A DNA stretch of 64,000 nt from assembly GCF_002288925.2 (NCBI RefSeq), contig NW_022098044.1, forward strand, positions 16,696,197 to 16,760,196, written 5' to 3'. This stretch comes from Delphinapterus leucas (lineage: Eukaryota > Chordata > Mammalia > Artiodactyla > Monodontidae). This document shows, one piece after another, positions 1 to 12,180 of this stretch (its first letter is position 1; each line of letters begins with the position of its first letter). The position numbers were made by a program, and so were the translations under genes. Below the pieces are notes generated by a model, which had not been told where the DNA came from, did not search any database, and saw nothing but the letters and a program-made list of their open reading frames with translations.

Positions 1-316
1 TAACTACTAGGTTACTAATATTAGGTTAACTTAAACAACAGAATACAGCAATAGGCATCCATAACTGTGCAAACAAGTGTTAGAAAACAACTCTTCTTAA
101 GTGTTAAAGCACTTGCTGAAGAATAGTGACTCCCAAAGCTTGGCCAGTAGTGGAATTACTTGGCAAAATCTTAGGAAACTTCTCAGATCCCCCATTCTGG
201 AAATTTTAATTCAATACTGGTAAACTTGTTAAAATGCTGTAATGATGCTCATGGTCTGCCTTGTTTGGAAACCCTTGCAAGGATTTCTGGTTTAAAAAAA
301 ATCATAGCTTACCAAC

Positions 317-1504
317 GGTGACTGTAATTTGGTCACAAGTAATGAATTTAAGTAAGATGGAAAGACTATATTGGTGTTTTCGTAATCGTACCCTGGTGAA
401 AAGTTTTTTCTAAGCTTTTGGAGTGTTTTTAGCAATAACTGGAATGATCTGTCACATAGTTGGCAATAGTTCAGAAATTTTTTATTGAGTAAAAGTATGG
501 TACTTTGAAAGAGATGTTTACCTGGGCATATCGTGAGTTTCTGAATAAAGTTTATAGAAGATAAAATTAACTACATTATTAATTGGTTTTGTAGGTTCGC
601 ATAGTCTTGGTTCTTTACGAAGAATTCTTTGTGGAAACTTTAGGTGAAATTGGGTTTTCAGTTTTATAGACTCGTTCATCAAAGCTTCTGTAAGTGATTT
701 TTAAAGTATATGCTCAAATATATATGATGAAATTTTTAACAGCTTTAGGGACAAATACTTAAGAATTTGATGATCATTAACATATTAGCAACTTCTGAAG
801 GTGGATATAAAGCAAGAAGAAGAAAGGTTCTTTCTGTGTATTGAGATTGAATTCTGGTTAGTTGTATTAAAATTGTATTTGCTAAATACCCTAAATTAAA
901 AGATAGAATTAAGTAACACTGCAATCGTGTTCCAGGATATGAACTCTGTTGTAGATGTAATAAATATTGTTACTATGTGAGTTAAAATGAATATTATGAT
1001 ATAGCAGTATATCTGTGAACAGTTTGCATGCCACTTGGAGCCAATTAACTTTAAAGAACCAGAGTATTAGGTCTGTTCATTGAGCTTTCTATGGGTTTTC
1101 CTCCTGTGTGCAGAATGTAATGAAATGGCAAGAAAAGTGCTGATTAATCTTTCCTCTTTCTTTTGGATTCTTGTTTTGAAAACCTGCAGTTTCCAATTGA
1201 TATTTGGCTCTTTGGAGAGTAACATCTTTTGTAAAGGTTAAGGAGTTGCAGGAAGGTGGGCAAACAGTATTTCATAAGAAGCTTTAGTCATAAAAAGTTT
1301 TAGCAAGTTGTTGTTTGAGAGATGAATCTGGAAGTTTAGTTGAATTTTACCTGACAGAATGTGAAACTCACAGATTTTATAATTGACTGGTTTACTTACC
1401 CCTTCCCATATACAGCAAACCCTGACAACTGTGAGAGATACCTCCTACAGCCACCTATTTTCAGACTCCTGTCATTTATTACTTGTGACCAAATTACAGT
1501 CACC
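317..1504. repeat. Long-span inverted repeat, arms 317-347 and 1474-1504
   Basis: Bases 317-347 match the reverse complement of 1474-1504 at 30 of 31 positions, with 27 consecutive matches (317-343 with 1478-1504). A second 11-base word, tgatgctcatg, at 243-253 is also inverted at 1587-1597, in the order expected of a larger, decayed inverted duplication. The arms are 1.1 kb apart and could pair in the pre-mRNA. The repeat family, if any, is not recognised. Confidence 0.85.
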
Positions 1505-2225
1505 ATAAAATGTGGCACAGTCAACTTGCTCCTGACATAAAAATTAAGTGACTGCTCTGTGTGACATTTGGTAAATTTATTCTGGGCATGAGCATCAGTT
1601 TTTTAAGGTCTTTTAGCTTTTTTGTTTGTTTTGAAAACCTTAGAACTCAGTTGACTTTCTTAAGGAGGGCGTTTTAGCGAAGAAACGGTGTTCTTTTTAA
1701 TCACCCAAGAGTTATTTTGCATACATATAAAAACAACTGTGTTGGCCTACTTAGCTGGTGTTTGGTACTATAGCTGAATAATTCCCTCCTGCATTTCAAC
1801 CTGATTGATTGGGCATTGAATTCAAATTCATACCTCACCAAAATTGCCTATTACTACTTCTTTGGAACTTCAGTGTTGTTAGTATAAATCCAAACAACAG
1901 AAGTTGACACAATTCACCAAATGCCCAGGGTCTGTTTTATGTTTATTTTGTTTTCAGTAATTTAGCACAGTGTTGGAGCACATATTTTATATGTTATGAC
2001 CTTGCCCCTAATCAGTCTAAACTAATTGATAAGGGAAGTCTGGGGGCAGAGACCCTTTTATTAAAAGCTCTTCTACTGGGTGTATTGGAGGTGGGGGGAC
2101 AAGGCTTTGCTTGGTGAAATAAATCATGGAGAATGTAGGTGTATGGAAGGCACTCATGCTGCATTTCAAAACAGTTCCAATTTAGCATCTTACTGTTAAC
2201 GTGTTTGGTTAAGTCCCTTTTTTTC

Positions 2226-2660
2226 TTCCAGTTTTATTGAGATATAATTGACATACAGCACTGTATAAATTTAAGGTATACAGCATAATGATTTGACATA
2301 CATACATCATGAAATGATTACCACAATAAGTTTAGTGAACATGCATCATCTGGTAGATACAAAATTAAAAAATTGTTTTCCTTGTGATGAGAACTTTCAG
2401 GATTTACTTTTTAAACAAGTTTTATATATAACATACAGCAGTGTTAATTATATTTATCATGTTTTACCTTACATCCCTAGTACTTATTTGTCTTATACTG
2501 GAGGTTTGTACCTTTTAGCTGTCTTGATTCAATTCCCCCTCCCCACAGACCCCTCATTACCCCCCCATCCCCCAACCCTGTCTCTGGTCCACAAATCTGA
2601 TCTCTTTTTCTGTAAGTTAGTTTGTTTTTGAAGTATAATTGACCTACAACATTATGTTAA
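2226..2660 (-). mobile_element. Old L1 (L1M) 3' end fragment
   Basis: The + strand text 'ttttattgagatataattgacatacag' style (start near 2233) and the following C-rich 'ccctcattaccccccc' tract are the reverse complement of a mammalian L1M 3' UTR. A second 'agtataattgacctacaac' word at about 2631 suggests an internal duplication or a second piece. It is diverged, with no coding capacity. Confidence 0.7.
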
Positions 2661-3008
2661 CATGTTTGGCTAAGGTTACCATTTTTGTTATTTTAGTGAT
2701 AGCTTCTGGAGAGTCCCTACAGTTTAGGGGAAAATGTGATTACTCTGATATTGATGGGGAGAGTGTTGCAGAAGAGCAGCAGCTAAGGCATCATTCTAAA
2801 GATAGTCTTGATTTTATACTTAGGATCCAGTTCTGATGAGTTATTTTGTAATTTGTGAAGTCTTTAACTGTTCCTTCCGTGCCGGGCAAGAGCTGTGTAC
2901 AATGATGGGCACTAGTGCAGCATTTACTTTAGTACTGAAAACTTTTCTTCCCAATTTAGGCTAATGAAGTACACTGTTGGAATTCTCTCATTTCTGAAGT
3001 GTGGATAT

Positions 3009-3126
3009 GGGACTTCCCTGGTGGTCCAGTGGTTAGGACTCCAAGTTTCCACTGCAGGGGGCTCGGGTTCGATCCCTGGTCGAGAACTAAGATCCCGCAT
3101 GCCGTGCGGCACCGCCAAAAAAAAAA
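3009..3126 (+). mobile_element. CHR-type SINE, short form
   Basis: Starts gggacttccctggtggtcca, has the B-box-like ggttcgatccctggt and ends in an A-run. A perfect 10-bp target duplication (agtgtggata) lies at 2998-3007 and 3126-3135, so this is a fairly recent insertion. Confidence 0.93.
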
Positions 3127-3288
3127 GTGTGGATAATGACAGTCTTCACTGGGTTATGAAGATTAAATCACACAATGCCTATAAAGTATTTAGCAAAGAG
3201 AGACTGTTACACTGAAAGTACTCAGTAACTGCAAGCTGCTAGTAATATTTTATTCCTAATGCTTCATCTTTCTTTCTCTAAGTCCCTC

Positions 3289-3588
3289 TTTTTTTTTTTT
3301 TATACATTTATTTATTTATTTTTGGCTGCATTGGGTCTTTTGTTGCTGTGCGCGGGCTTTCTCTAGTTGCGGTGAGCAGGGGCTACTCTTCGTTGTGGTG
3401 CTTGGGCCTCTCATTGCAGTCGTTTCTCTTGCTGTGGTGCATGGGCTCCAGGCATGCGGGCTTCAGCAGTTGTGGCTCACGGGCTTAGTTGCTCCGTGGC
3501 ATGTGGGATCTTCCCGGACCAGGGCTCGAACCCGTGTCCCACGCATTGGCAGGCAGATTCCTAACCACTGAGCCACCAGGGAAGTCCC
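3289..3588 (-). mobile_element. CHR-type SINE, long form
   Basis: A T-run and (attt)n tail come first, then ggctgcattgggtctt, ending ccaccagggaagtccc: the reverse complement of a long CHR SINE. The word aagtccctcttt occurs on both sides and may be the target duplication, although it overlaps the SINE end. Confidence 0.92.
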
Positions 3589-4045
3589 TCTTTAAGAGCC
3601 AGGCTGCCCGTGAGGTTCTGTGGCTGGTGGCCTGGCCTCCCACAGGAGTCTGGTCTATTTAGGCAAGTTAGGAGAGAGATTTGTTAAAATGAATTTAGGA
3701 GGCAGGTCCTCTTTTAGTTAGTTGAAACCTTGGGTGTATTTTGCAGTTAATCCTTTAATTGTTTTTATTTTTAAAATTTATCCCCCTGAGAAACCCAGCC
3801 TTTTGAAAGGAGCATATGACTCTTTCTGGAGTAGACCAGCTTGTGTGAGTCATAGCCCTCCTCTTGGCAGTCACTCTGAGTAGATGCCTTATTTCCTCCT
3901 TCTGGAGCTGGTAATTATTGCCCTGGTTTACCCTCTGCCTCACTTCCCTCTCAAGCTGTACAAGAGTGAATAATTAATACCAAGGTGCAGTGCTGTTTGG
4001 ATATAAATGTAACTACAGTAATATTTACAACAAAATTTAATTGGC

Positions 4046-4335
4046 GGGACTTCCCTGGTGGCCCAGTGGTAAAGAATCTGCCTTACAATGCAGGGGATGC
4101 AGGTTTGATCCCTGGGCAGGGAACTAAGATCCCACATGCTGCGGGGCCACTGAGCCCACACACCTCGACTAGAGCCAGCGTGCTGCAAACTACAGAGCCC
4201 ACACGCTCTGGAACCCGCGTGCCACAGATAGAGGGAAGCTCGTGCACCACAACGAATATCCCGTGTGCTACAGCCAAGACCCGACGGAGCCAAAAATAAA
4301 TAAATAGATAAATAATAAATAAATCTTAAAAAAAA
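4046..4335 (+). mobile_element. CHR-type SINE, long form
   Basis: Begins gggacttccctggtggccca and ends in (aaat)n and an A-run. Flanked by the near-identical direct repeats tttaattggc (about 4036-4045) and tctaattggc (about 4336-4345). Confidence 0.93.
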
Positions 4336-5279
4336 TCTAATTGGCTGTAGCTTGCTTTTACTAATCAGTCTTCACCATAGCGGCATTTGATTTAACATAA
4401 TGCCTAATGTCCAGTTTATTCTGTTAGACCTATAGTCTCATGATCTGTGTTTTGGGTTTCCCCTGCTTTCTTCATTTCCTTTACTTTTGGTTTGAGTTGT
4501 TGAATTCTATTTTTTGTTTCTACCTCAGACCTTGGAGAGCTTCTAAAAATACCAATGTCCAGCCCAACCCCTGTGATTAATTTTTAAAAGCTCTCCATGT
4601 GTTTCCAATTTGCATGTGTTTCCATATGTTTGCATGTTTCCCCATGTGTTTCAAATATTCTGATGGAGCACTTGTTACATTTTTTTCTAATCCTTTGTCT
4701 CTCCATTCCTTGTCCTATTTTCTCAGTTCCCTTTTTAGGGCAGCTTGAATTTGGAGGTCTGGAAGCAATGGGGGATGGGGTGCTGATAAGGGGGAGTTGT
4801 ATGCTTGATGGAAGAGGAAAAGTTTCCATTTCAGTGTCATGCCAGATCCTGCTGTAGCATACCTTTGAAATGTTTATACTGATGGGATTTTTTCACCTCC
4901 AATTGCTTTAAATTCTAGTGCTATCTCTTCGTTACTGTGATTGTCTACTTGAACCCGTTTAGAGACCTCCAAAAGTTTGGATTCCAGAATTAACTTTGAA
5001 CAGTTACATTCCGTTCAGAATTCCTTTTCCCCATAGCTGATAAAGGTAACTTAGGGCTAGAGCAGTGGCCCTGGGCTGTGCTGTGAATCAGTTATTTAGA
5101 GTGGTATCTGTCACCCACTGGTGGGTTGTGAATTGTAACCAGCGTTAACAACAGAATAAGAGAATAGAATATAAAAATAAACCTCAGGGTATTGCATTTG
5201 TATGAGTTACTTCTTTGTCCAGTCGTGGCTGGTAATCTTTCATTTGGATTTTGTCATGAAGGAAAATAACATGTGGTGA

Positions 5280-5350
5280 ATACCAGGGTAGATTTGCATT
5301 TTATTGAGTGTTCACTGTGTCAGGCACTGTTTCAAGGAGTTTTGAATGTA
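5280..5350 (+). mobile_element. MIR-like fragment
   Basis: 'tgagtgttcactgtgtcagg' followed by 'cactgtttcaaggag' resembles the conserved MIR/L2-type core. Short and diverged. Confidence 0.4.
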
Positions 5351-5659
5351 TATTTTATTTAGTGTGAGGGTTAGTGTAGCAGAAATGATAGTGACCTCCT
5401 TCCACTACTAGCATTCCCAGGTTAACTGTCACAGAGCTTTCCTTTTTTGAACTTCTGTGGGTGGTCCTGCGTCCTGCTGAGCTCTTCTTACACTCATGTC
5501 ATCCTGTTCCTTCAGTGGGGTTGTGTACTTAATGAGGATTTATAGTTACTTCTCCTGCCCGTTTATTCTGGTTCTGCTTTCAGTTGTGCAAACCAGTAGA
5601 TGAAATGATCGTTGAGATTTTTCATTGAAAACTGCTTTGATTGTTTTGGAGAGATTCAA

Positions 5660-5830
5660 TAATTGCTAACAATAGTGCCTACTATGAGCCTGCAACTTGT
5701 TCTAAGTCCTTGATATGTGTTACTTTGAGTTGTCCTCACATCAGGTCTGTGAGGTAGGTAGGATTATCACCCGTCTTTTGTAGATGAGAAAACTGAGGCA
5801 CAAGGGGGAATAAAGGGTAGATAGAACTGG
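5660..5830 (+). mobile_element. MIR fragment
   Basis: 'gtgcctactatgagcctg', 'ctcacatcaggtctgtgag' and 'gatgagaaaactgaggcaca' are the successive hallmark words of a MIR SINE in direct orientation. Confidence 0.75.
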
Positions 5831-6274
5831 ATTGAGACACGGGCAGTTTGGCTCCAGGATTAGATAGGTAAGAGGAAACTATGTAGGTGATTGGGGAAAG
5901 TAGTAAAACTGTAGACTAATTCTGTACTCTGTTTGTCTTAAAAAACTTTACATTTTTAAAGAAACCAAAAGCTGAAAATCACTGGTGTGATTTATGCCAG
6001 AGACAGATTGCTTTTCAAAAGGCGGTGATTTTACATGGAAAGATTCAGGTTAACTTGTATCCAGTGATTTCCCCTGGGGGTAGTTTGACAAACCGATGGG
6101 GGAGTAGTACGAGGAAAGGTGGTGGGTGGAGGGGTGCTGGAGACGAGAACCTGGCCCTCCTCTGGTTGGACAGACTCCAACACCACACATGCACTTTGGA
6201 TTTGGCCACAGTTTGTAGAGACTGAGCTTTGCTTCTAATTTTTGTTTTTTGTTGTGGTAAACTTAATTCCAGCA

Positions 6275-6430
6275 TAGGCTTTGCATCAGAATCACTTGTG
6301 AATTTAAAAAACCCGGGCCCATACCTGATTGGATTTGGGGGGTCTTGTAGTGGGAGGGGAGGGGAGGGGGGAGATTGTCGGAAGGGCTCCAGGTGTGTCC
6401 ATTGCAAAGCCAGCGTTGGGAACACTTGTC
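6275..6430. mobile_element. hAT-Charlie-type remnant (MER-like)
   Basis: 'gcatcagaatcacttgtg' to 'tccattgcaaagccagcg' resembles short non-autonomous Charlie elements built around 'agaatcacctg'. The family is uncertain. The middle holds a G-rich tract (6352-6371). Confidence 0.4.
6352..6371 (+). other. G-quadruplex-type G-run cluster
   Basis: Four G-runs of 3, 4, 4 and 6 separated by single A bases (gggaggggaggggagggggg) fit the tight-loop quadruplex pattern. The G strand is the coding strand, so the structure could form in CHD2 pre-mRNA as well as in DNA. Confidence 0.75.
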
Positions 6431-6659
6431 CTATAGACATGCCCTCTGGGGAAATGGTTCCTGAGTGTGGTGGCTGTCAAAAACCTTAATTAGAGGGCGC
6501 CTTCAGTTCCAGTTGATGATGCTGGTTGATTTGACATTAAAATGGAGGCAGTATATGGCTGGTAAGTTGTCATTTTGAGGGAAGGGGGTGATGGGTCAAA
6601 TCCTTGCAGTGTTCCAGTTCCCTTGCTTGATTAAAAAGTTTGTTTCCTCTAAATTTAGC

Positions 6660-6845
6660 TTTATATAGGCATTTAAGTCCCCAGATTTACTTGATAAGAA
6701 TCACCTGAGGTGCTTGTTAAACATATTCCCAGGCTTCTTCCCTGGAAGTTTTGAGTTCAGTCATTCTGGGGTGGTGTCCAGGAATCTGTATGTTGAGCAA
6801 CAGCCTCCCTTGATTCTTGCACTGAGGCAGGTTTGGGAAATAAGG
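6660..6845. mobile_element. hAT-Charlie-type remnant (MER20/MER58-like)
   Basis: 'taagaatcacctgaggtgct' followed by 'cattctggggtggtgtccag' and 'gaatctgtatgttgagcaac' has the layout of MER20-like non-autonomous hAT elements. Confidence 0.45.
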
Positions 6846-7011
6846 GCTAATGGGACGGGACTTTGGGTCTCTTTTCTGTTTCTTTTTAGCTGTAGAATCT
6901 CGGGCAGGAACCTCTGAGCTTGTTTCTCTATCTTTAAAATAGGAGTAAGGGTATATAGTATGTCTCTCTTGGGGAAGTTAGAATTAAGTAAAATACTGTT
7001 TTTATAACACT

Positions 7012-7222
7012 AGTTTTCAGCTTGGGGACACCACCTCCTCCCCCAGCAAGACTTTTGGCAGTGTCTGGAGGTATTTTGGGTTCAGGTCGGGGTGCTGCTG
7101 GCATCTAGTGGGTAGAGGCCAGCGATGTTGCTCAACATCCCACAATACACAGGACAGACCCCTTATTCCCCCCCAACAAAAAAACATAAATAATGCTGAG
7201 TGTGAGAAACTGGTCTAAAACA
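7012..7222 (+). mobile_element. MER5A-type hAT-Charlie element
   Basis: 'ggcagtgtctggaggtattt', 'ggcatctagtgggtagaggc' and 'acaatacacaggacagaccc' are MER5A words in direct order, ending 'tgctgagtgtgagaaactgg'. Confidence 0.8.
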
Positions 7223-8289
7223 CTAAAGTGCTTGCCACAGTGAGTGTTGGCTGTTATTAAGAAAGTTGGGAGGCCTCACTTTTCCTTTTCTGTGGCCTGA
7301 TTCAGGGACTTCACTTACTTCCTATGACAGTGTTGTGGGAAGTTCCACATTTACTATTGAGGTTAGCAGCCAGGACTTTTAAATCTCCTTTGAGCTTTGG
7401 AGTTGCTAACTTATAAAAGTCTAAAACTGTAGCCTGAAAGTTGTTAATAAGGAAAGATAAGACTCAAAGGGCTGAAAGGAACTCCTGGTCAAATAAGTTC
7501 ATCTAACCTCAGGGTTCTAAATGTATGTAAATACATCAGTTGGTATGGTAGATTATAGGGAGAGTTCTCTCTGTAACTGCCTTTCACCGCATGAAGGGTT
7601 AGTCTTCCATGTTGTTACCCGAGTAGAAAGCTTGCCTCGCCTTTTATGTTAATCCTTAGTGCTCTGCCAGACCCAGATTGGGATAGGTATTTGCCAAATG
7701 AATATTTAATTTGTACCTTACCCAGGCTTCTTGTTACAATTCACTTTCCCCTAATGATATGTATGCCTGGGTTCCATTTGTTTAATGCTTCCTAAACTAT
7801 GTAGGACTACTCAAATGTTTACTGGTTATTGGGGAGCAGAGTAGCATAATAGAGATAAAGGTGCCTTCTGCCTGGCACCAGTTGAAAATTTTAGAAGTAT
7901 GGTTATTAAAAGTAGATTTTTTTTTCCTCCTTTATCATTGGGTTTCTTAATCTTGGGGTGGGGTGGGCTGGTTTACTGATGGGACTGAATTTAACCCTTT
8001 ATCTTCTGAAACTACACAGCATTTTGTGTATTTTGAGTGTATTTTGTCTCTTACATATATGTACTTTTTTCTGAAAAGAGGATCCTTAGTGTTTCCAGTG
8101 TTAAAGTGAGTTTCAAAAGAATTGCCGAATCCTAGGAAGGTCTGCTCCGGAATACTGATCAGTTCTTCAATGTTAGAAACAGCTCTTTTTTGAGAAATTA
8201 AGAAAAATTCAGGGAAGTTCAAAGAATAAAATTAAAGTTTTCAACAAGCTAGATATAGTTAAAATCCTATTCACCCCTTTTCCCTAGTC

Positions 8290-8715
8290 ACTTTCATGAA
8301 CTTGGCATATAAAAACCTTGGCATTTTTAAAACGCACATGGTTCATGTAATATATTTTGTGTTTAAAAAAATATGATAGTTTTGAAATTGTCATATTGAT
8401 ATTTATAGATCTGATTCATCCCTAGTCTTAACTGTTGTAGTTAATTGCATAGTATGAATGTTTCACATTTTATTTTTGTATTTTCATACATGAACATTTA
8501 GGTTATTTCCTTTTTTTTATCTTATGAGCAGAGCTCTGAACATTTTTATACTTTCCATTTCCTGCACACATTTGATAATTTGTTTAGGTTATATACCCAC
8601 TGATTAACTCACACGATTCATGCACATTTCTAGGGTAATATGCCAAATAGCTTTCCAAAGCTTCTACTGATTACTTTTTCAGTAATGGTATATGAGTACT
8701 ATTTTCCCTACTTTC
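8290..8715 (-). mobile_element. Ancient L1M/L2-type fragment
   Basis: 'aggttatttcctttt', 'gagcagagctctgaacattt' and 'agctttccaaagcttctact' resemble the reverse complement of an old LINE 3' region. Strongly diverged; the family is uncertain. Confidence 0.5.
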
Positions 8716-10730
8716 TCATGATACTTTAATGTTAACCAGACTTTAATTTCTGCCAAGCAGATTAATGTAAAATAATATGTTGTAAATACACTTCCCAAAT
8801 TACCAGTGAGGTTTAATTACCTTTTTATATGTTTATGGGCTATTGCAGTTTGGGTTTTGTAATTGTCCATTTCCTTTGCCTAGTTTTTTATTGGATTTTT
8901 CTTTGCTATGTAATTCTTCATATGTTGTATGTATAAATCTTTTGTTGTGTATACACTGAACTTTCTTTTCTCAGTCTCTTACTTGTCGTTGAAACTGGTT
9001 TATAATGTAGCTTATTCTTAAGAATCATAGGACCTGAACTAGAGGTGGAGGAGATCTTAAAGGTACTGTTCAATTTATTTAAGGAGCTACATCCAGTATT
9101 TTTTTCATCAGTAAGAAACTCGTGACTTAATCTTCGCCTTTCTGTCCTCTTATGACACACAGAAGTGACTTGTCCTGCGCCACCCTTGGAATGATTCTGG
9201 CCTTAATCTCTTGTTGGGTGGCTTAATAATCTGTTTAACTGATTATGACAGGGACAGCAACACCACTTAGAGGTTAATAGTAGTGTGGATTTCATAATTC
9301 AGGCTGTGGGGCTTGGGGGGTGACATACACACACTTGGGCTAGGCCTCTTATGTAAAATGAAGAGAAGGATTGGAGGGGAATGTTTGCAAATGGCACAGA
9401 AGTGCTCCACAAATGTTAGCTATTTTAATATTGATAGAACATAGTCTGGAGATAAACTCTATGGAATTCCAGTGTAGACGGCTTTGCGTTTTTACCAGAT
9501 TTTGCTTTCACCACCACCACCAACAAAAAATACAGCTCTGCCAAGCAGTTCGGCCATTTTGTAAGTTTAGGAAAATAAACAGTACCCAGTAAGTGCTGAA
9601 ATGGCAGCTCTTGGGCCGAGAACCCGCAGGCTTGCTCTGTAGCGAAGTGTTGCTGTGCTGCCCTCTTGTGGTTATCTGGGAAGCGGTGCTTAAAAATTAA
9701 AAATGGAACAATAGCTATTAATGCTGCTTGCTTTCAGAGTCCAGTTGTAAGAGACACTTAATCACTCCATTTTTGCCAGCTTCAAAAAGGATTTTGAACA
9801 GATGTCAAATCTTTTTTATCAGTGAGTGAAAAGAAGTAAGCTTTTTTTTAAATAAGCATTTTTCTATTGGAATTGAAAAACTCCCAATTTTGACTTGTCC
9901 CTTTTATTTATTTTTGCATTGTATTTCCCTTGTGATGATTGTTCAATCAAATTATAAAACTTGTTTGCAACTTAGGTTTTGAGTAATTTTTAGGTAAACT
10001 TATTTTTCATGAGGATTCTGTATTTATGGTGGTAAATCATTCCTGGAAATTCCATTTTTAATTGCCTTATAACTGTTAATGCCATTGGAAATCAGGTAAT
10101 TTTATTACTTTAGGTGAAAGCTTAGCTAAAGGACTACTCACCCACTAACTTGATTTGTTCCTTTTTTCAGTCCTGTGGACATCCCACATCTCCTACTCTA
10201 AATCAACATTACAAGCTACAACTTAATATTGATAGTATTTAGTATTATCATTCAGCATTAATAGTGAATCTGCATAATATTTCAGGAAATATCCTGCCTT
10301 TGGAATGAATAATTAGACCGTCAGTGCCTTAAATGTGAAGGTATTTATAGCTTTTTCCTAAATATTCTTTTTCTCTTTCAGCATTTAGAAACTTGTCCTC
10401 CTAGGAGAAGTATGCAAATTAATTCATTTACGCCTTTATTAAGGCTTATTTTTAAAAATGTTTTTCCCCCCGAATATTATTTTAGGTCTCTTAAATCTGA
10501 CTTGTTTTAGAAATGATGGGAAAAAAAAAACAAAAAACACTTGGTCTCACCCTCATTCATATCTTTAGCTCATTTTGTATAGGATTGGGGATACTTAACA
10601 TCCCTTGCCTTGAATTTGACTCTTTTGGTTGGATTTTTTATGAACCATTTGAAACATTAAAAAGATACTTACATAACAAATGACTATGAACTCAACCACT
10701 CAGCCTCAGTCATAAAACCCACCAATATCA

Positions 10731-11004
10731 TTTTTTTTTTTCCTTTGGTCTGCGTCAGCTCTTAGTTGAGGCGTGCAGGATCTTTATTCGTTGCGGCACA
10801 GGCTCTTACCTGTGCGCGGGCTTCTCTCTAGTGTGGCGTGCGGATTTTCTCTTTCTAGTTGTGGCGCGTGGGCTCTGTAGTTCGCGGCACGCGCTTAGTT
10901 GCCCTGTGGCATGTGGGATCTTAGTTCCCACGGACCAGGGATCAAACCCGCGTCCCCTGCATTGGAAGGTGGATTCTTTACCACTGGACGACCAGGGAAG
11001 TCCC
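10731..11004 (-). mobile_element. CHR-type SINE, long form
   Basis: T-run at 10731, ending gaccagggaagtccc. A perfect 13-bp direct repeat, cccaccaatatca, flanks it at 10718-10730 and 11004-11016. Confidence 0.95.
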
Positions 11005-11319
11005 CCACCAATATCATTTTCTGATTACATCTGCCTCCCTCAACCCCCAGAGGTAAATACAATTGTAAACTTGATGTTTATCTTTTCTTGGGTTTGACTT
11101 TCAGAGTTACTAATTTTTTTTTTTTAATTGCACCAGTAAGTAGTTCATGGAATCCACTAGGTACTCAAATAACCCATCCCACAGAGTAAACCACTGTTAG
11201 CAATTTGGTGATTAAAATGTATTTATGCACATAGACATAGATGTGTTTTTTACCTAAAAGGTGTTATATGTATTTTTATGTTTCCAGAGGTCACTTTCCT
11301 ACACAAACACAAACACAGA

Positions 11320-11560
11320 GCTGCACATGAAGGCTTATATACAAAGATATTATAGTTTTATTGGTTATAGTGAACAATTTGGAAATCTAAATACTCAGAA
11401 ATACAGAGATATGGAAGTGTATCACGGATATTTGTTGCTGGTAGGTTAAGAGAACAGTTTAAAAATAACCTAAATGTTCCATTAATAAGGGGGCAGTTTA
11501 AATAAATGTAGTGTATTCATCCTATGAGGCAGTTCAAAGAGAATGAGATATTCATATACA
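11320..11560 (+). mobile_element. L1M 3' fragment
   Basis: 'aacctaaatgttccattaat' then 'gtagtgtattcatcctatga' match the typical end of an old L1 in sense orientation. It is the only L1 piece found in the same direction as CHD2. Confidence 0.55.
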
Positions 11561-12009
11561 CACATATACCCTGATGTGGGAATTGGCATTGGATGTTTAC
11601 ATCACATTTGCAATGATTTATGTCACAGGTTAAAAGAGGGCACAGGCCTGAGATGATCTAGGACGGAGACCCAAGCCATGGAGGCCAGAGCCTACACCTT
11701 TTAACTGTACTTCCTCTTTTATCCTCTTGCCTGGTGACCACCTTCTGAGTGGTCACAGGTGGAGAATAAGTGACTTAAGATGCCTTAGTCAGCTGGACTA
11801 GTCAGCTTTCCTGTGCAAAGGACCAAGGAGTCAGTAAGTATAATGAGGCCTTGTAGGTACTCAGTCGCTGTTACAGGGTTGCCTGACTGGTTTTGGATGT
11901 TGTGTAACAGGGATAAGGTTTATTTTCTGAGTCTCTAAGGCTTTGAACTCTTGTGGTAAAATAGAATATGGGCTTTTTAGAGCCACACTTGAGGTGGAAT
12001 TCCTGCTCC

Positions 12010-12180
12010 CCTCCCCGATTCCGCCAGCACTTTCTAGTTTTGTCATTGACCAGGTTATTTAAAACTTTTTATTAATTTTTTCATCCTTCACATGGGAATA
12101 ATAGTGTCTAAAAGCGTTGTTCTGGGAAATAAGCAAAGTGAACATGTAACGTACGCAGCGTATTGCCTGGCACCTGTTAG
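12010..12180 (+). mobile_element. MIR-like fragment
   Basis: 'tagttttgtcattgaccagg', 'atgggaataatagtgtctaa' and 'agcgtattgcctggcacctg' follow MIR word order. Confidence 0.55.
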
